Position numbers and translations under genes: made by a program. Shown here piece by piece: positions 62,258-64,000 of a DNA stretch of 64,000 bases. Origin of the DNA: Candidatus Denitrolinea symbiosum (GTDB lineage: Bacteria > Chloroflexota > Anaerolineae > Anaerolineales > Villigracilaceae); NCBI GenBank assembly GCA_017312345.1, contig BLAA01000004.1, positions 248,001 to 312,000 of the forward strand. Direction: 5' to 3'. Position 1 is the first letter of the stretch; each line of letters begins with the position of its first letter. The notes beneath the pieces are model-generated. The model was given only the letters and a program-made list of their open reading frames with translations. It was not told where the DNA came from and ran no database searches.

Positions 62258-63600
62258 TAGATCTCTACCGCATTTTCCGCGATTGCCTTCGCAAACCAGC
62301 GGCCGCTATCTTTGACGATCCTCTTCTGCGTCTTCCAATCCACATAGACCAACCCGAAGCGCGGACCGTACCCCAGCGACCATTCGAAGTTGTCCATCAG
62401 CGACCAGTGGAAGTAGCCCTTGACGGGAATCCCGTCCTTGATGGCGCGGTGGACCTGCGCGAGGTGATTCCGCAAATAACGGATTCGCCGCTCGTCGCGC
62501 ACGCGCCCGTCGAAGTCCACGCCGTCAGGCACAGGAACGCCGTTTTCCGTGACCATCAATTCGCAAGTTGGCTTGTAATCCCAGACGAGTTTCAACGTCT
62601 CATACATGCCTTCGGGATAGATTTCCCACATGCCCGAATATTCATTCCCCTCGGGATAGACCTGCTCCACGTTGACGACGGGAATCTTGTTGGAGTGTTT
62701 CATCACCGTCCGCGAGTAATAGTTGACGCCGAGGAGGTCCAGTTGGCGGATCTTTGCAAGGTCGCCGTCGTGGATGACTTTCCCGACCAGCAGATTCGCG
62801 ATGGCCGCCTCCTGGATCGGAGACGTCCCTTTCAGCAGCGGGTCGAGGACGATGCGGTTCATGAACATGTCCACGCGCTTGGCGGCCTCCTTGTCCTTCT
62901 TCGAGTCCGTCGCGGGATGGACAGGATTCAGATTGAGCGTGAGTCCGACCTTCACGGGCTGTTTCGCCTCCGCGCGGATCGCCTCCGCCGCCAGCCCGTG
63001 CGAGAGCAGGAGGTGATGCAGCGCCTTCACCGCCGCGCCGATATCCTTGTTCCCTGGCGCGTGGTCGCCGAGGAAATATCCAATGAACGCGGCCACCCAC
63101 GGCTCGTTGTGCGTCAACCAGACCTTGACGCGGTCGCCCAAACGTCCCGCCACGACGCGGGCATATTCGGCGAAATGTTCCGTGATCTCGCGCTTCGGCC
63201 ATCCGCCCTGGTCTTGCAAGGCCTGCGGCAAGTCCCAGTGAAAGAGACAGACGTACGGCTCGATCTTCCGTTTGAGCGCCTCGTCCACGATACGGTCGTA
63301 GAAGTCGAGTCCCTTTTTGTTCACGGCTCCCGTCCCCGCGGGCAGGATGCGCGGCCAGGCCGTCGAGAAGCGATAGGCCTTCACGCCCAGTTCCGACATC
63401 AGGGCGAAGTCATCCTTCCAGCGGTGATAATGGTCGGCGGCCACGTCGCCGTTTTCGTCGTTCACAATCCTGCCCTTTGTGTGGCTGAACGTGTCCCAGA
63501 TCGAAACCCCGCGCCCGTCCTCGTTCCACGCGCCCTCGATCTGATACGCGGACGTGGCGACTCCCCAGGTGAAATTTTTCGGAAACGCAAGCGTCTTCAT
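62257..63600 (-). CDS. GH1 beta-glucosidase
   Basis: Retaining family 1 glycosidase of 447 residues. The acid/base motif is WLTHNEPW and the nucleophile motif MVTENGVPV; the N-terminus FPKNFTWGVATSAYQIEG is the family signature. AGGAGA lies upstream of the chosen ATG; a 44-residue upstream extension overlaps another gene and is rejected. Cytoplasmic, probably acting on imported beta-glucosides. Confidence 0.96.
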   Translation of the reverse strand: MKTLAFPKNFTWGVATSAYQIEGAWNEDGRGVSIWDTFSHTKGRIVNDENGDVAADHYHRWKDDFALMSELGVKAYRFSTAWPRILPAGTGAVNKKGLDFYDRIVDEALKRKIEPYVCLFHWDLPQALQDQGGWPKREITEHFAEYARVVAGRLGDRVKVWLTHNEPWVAAFIGYFLGDHAPGNKDIGAAVKALHHLLLSHGLAAEAIRAEAKQPVKVGLTLNLNPVHPATDSKKDKEAAKRVDMFMNRIVLDPLLKGTSPIQEAAIANLLVGKVIHDGDLAKIRQLDLLGVNYYSRTVMKHSNKIPVVNVEQVYPEGNEYSGMWEIYPEGMYETLKLVWDYKPTCELMVTENGVPVPDGVDFDGRVRDERRIRYLRNHLAQVHRAIKDGIPVKGYFHWSLMDNFEWSLGYGPRFGLVYVDWKTQKRIVKDSGRWFAKAIAENAVEI

Positions 63601-63608
63601 GGATTCTC

Positions 63609-63962
63609 CTATCGGTTTGTGATGAACGGCAGCGCGCCCAGAATGACGCAGGCGCACAAGGCGATCAACGCGGCGACGAGACAGGCTGGCAGCGCGCGGC
63701 GGACCCACGTCCACAACGCGAACGCGTTCCATGCTTTTGTGACGACGGGCTGGGCCTGTCTCAGCAGCTCGCTGGCGTCTATCTCCTGACGCGGAGCGGG
63801 CGCGGCCACTTTGGGCGTTTTCTCCGCTTTGGGCGGCGCGTCCCTCCGCATGGACGCGGGGATGGTCAGGTTCGCTCCGCAGTAGGAGCAGGTCATTTGG
63901 GCGCGTCCCGCTTCGGGTTCGTTCGGCGCGCCGCAGGCAGGGCAGGGGAAGGTTGTTGGCAT
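63609..63962 (-). CDS. Zinc-ribbon protein with C-terminal membrane anchor
   Basis: Protein of 117 residues with a zinc ribbon (CPACG and CSYCG) at the N-terminus, a Lys/Pro/Ala linker and one C-terminal transmembrane helix (about 92-113). Such proteins often act as small membrane adaptors. It starts eight bases before GH1 in the same direction and probably shares its transcript. Confidence 0.75.
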   Translation of the reverse strand: MPTTFPCPACGAPNEPEAGRAQMTCSYCGANLTIPASMRRDAPPKAEKTPKVAAPAPRQEIDASELLRQAQPVVTKAWNAFALWTWVRRALPACLVAALIALCACVILGALPFITNR

Positions 63963-63985
63963 GGTTGCATTCTCCGTTGACTGCT

Positions 63986-63991
63986 ATTATA
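63986..63991 (-). promoter_or_regulatory. Possible -10 element of the zinc-ribbon/GH1 operon
   Basis: On the minus strand TATAAT lies 23 bases before the zinc-ribbon ATG, with GGAGA between. The -35 would fall outside the window. Confidence 0.4.
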
Positions 63992-64000
63992 CGAGCATGA

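Noticed and set aside
60778..63789. 1003-codon open frame on the plus strand
   Set aside because: It is antisense to the flippase-like and GH1 genes, both of which have clear motifs and ribosome sites; the frame is Arg/Asp/His-rich, typical of a GC-rich shadow.

Overview
The window is a high-GC bacterial chromosome segment. The gene set and style suggest Chloroflexota, class Anaerolineae: a PBP2-MinC-MinD-MinE-RodA block, Thr/Pro-stalked lipoproteins, GH38 and GH1 glycosidases, a DUF166 protein and a stand-alone acyl-AMP ligase with its own ACP. This placement is inference, since no rRNA or marker comparison was possible. No rRNA, tRNA or CRISPR array was seen.

Layout. 0-4.5 kb: cell-shape and division operon (mrdA 3' part, minC, minD, minE, rodA). 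4.7-11.4 kb: gltX, two tandem lipoproteins, thioredoxin, and a MoxR-DUF58-MBL operon. 11.4-19.9 kb: an AT-richer accessory island made of repeated Rhs/YD-core fragments. Three of these are joined to unrelated C-terminal tips followed by small membrane or lipoprotein genes. A MntA-HepT toxin-antitoxin pair sits between core fragments, and an IS1-like element and an IS256 element have inserted. 19.9-45.5 kb: ordinary chromosome with an EamA transporter, PspC, sodA, ferredoxin, a DUF166/PIG-L/methyltransferase group, hisS, ftsY, prfB (with a programmed +1 frameshift), ACP plus acyl-AMP ligase, an S1 protein, uvrB (with a LexA-type operator), thrC, an AI-2E family protein, GT2, an ATP-grasp ligase, a DEAD-box helicase, clpS, aldo/keto reductases and a phosphoesterase. 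45.5-50.8 kb: a second AT-rich island lying between two copies of a 104-bp piece of the phosphoesterase gene. It holds a lipoprotein, a CHAP-domain secreted protein split by a second IS256 copy, a LuxR-type mini-regulator and an IS1595-like element. 50.9-64 kb: tag, esterase, MFS, MBL hydrolase, RluA-type synthase, upp, radical SAM protein, GH38 alpha-mannosidase, an 841-aa flippase fusion, GH1 beta-glucosidase and a zinc-ribbon protein.

The most interesting system is the 11.4-19.9 kb island. A nearly invariant core block (SLGRFLSPDTIVPTST through NNNPVRYTDP and GH) recurs, and the sequence diverges completely after it, as expected for orphan Rhs/WapA-type tips with cognate immunity genes. 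Several cassettes are damaged: one by an 8-G homopolymer frameshift and two neighbouring genes by IS elements. The second theme is a family of degenerate 7-bp tandem arrays scattered at gene borders and, in two places, inside the alpha-mannosidase reading frame. Both IS256 insertions can be undone on paper (removing IS plus one 8-bp duplication), which restores in-frame genes of 169 and 343 codons.
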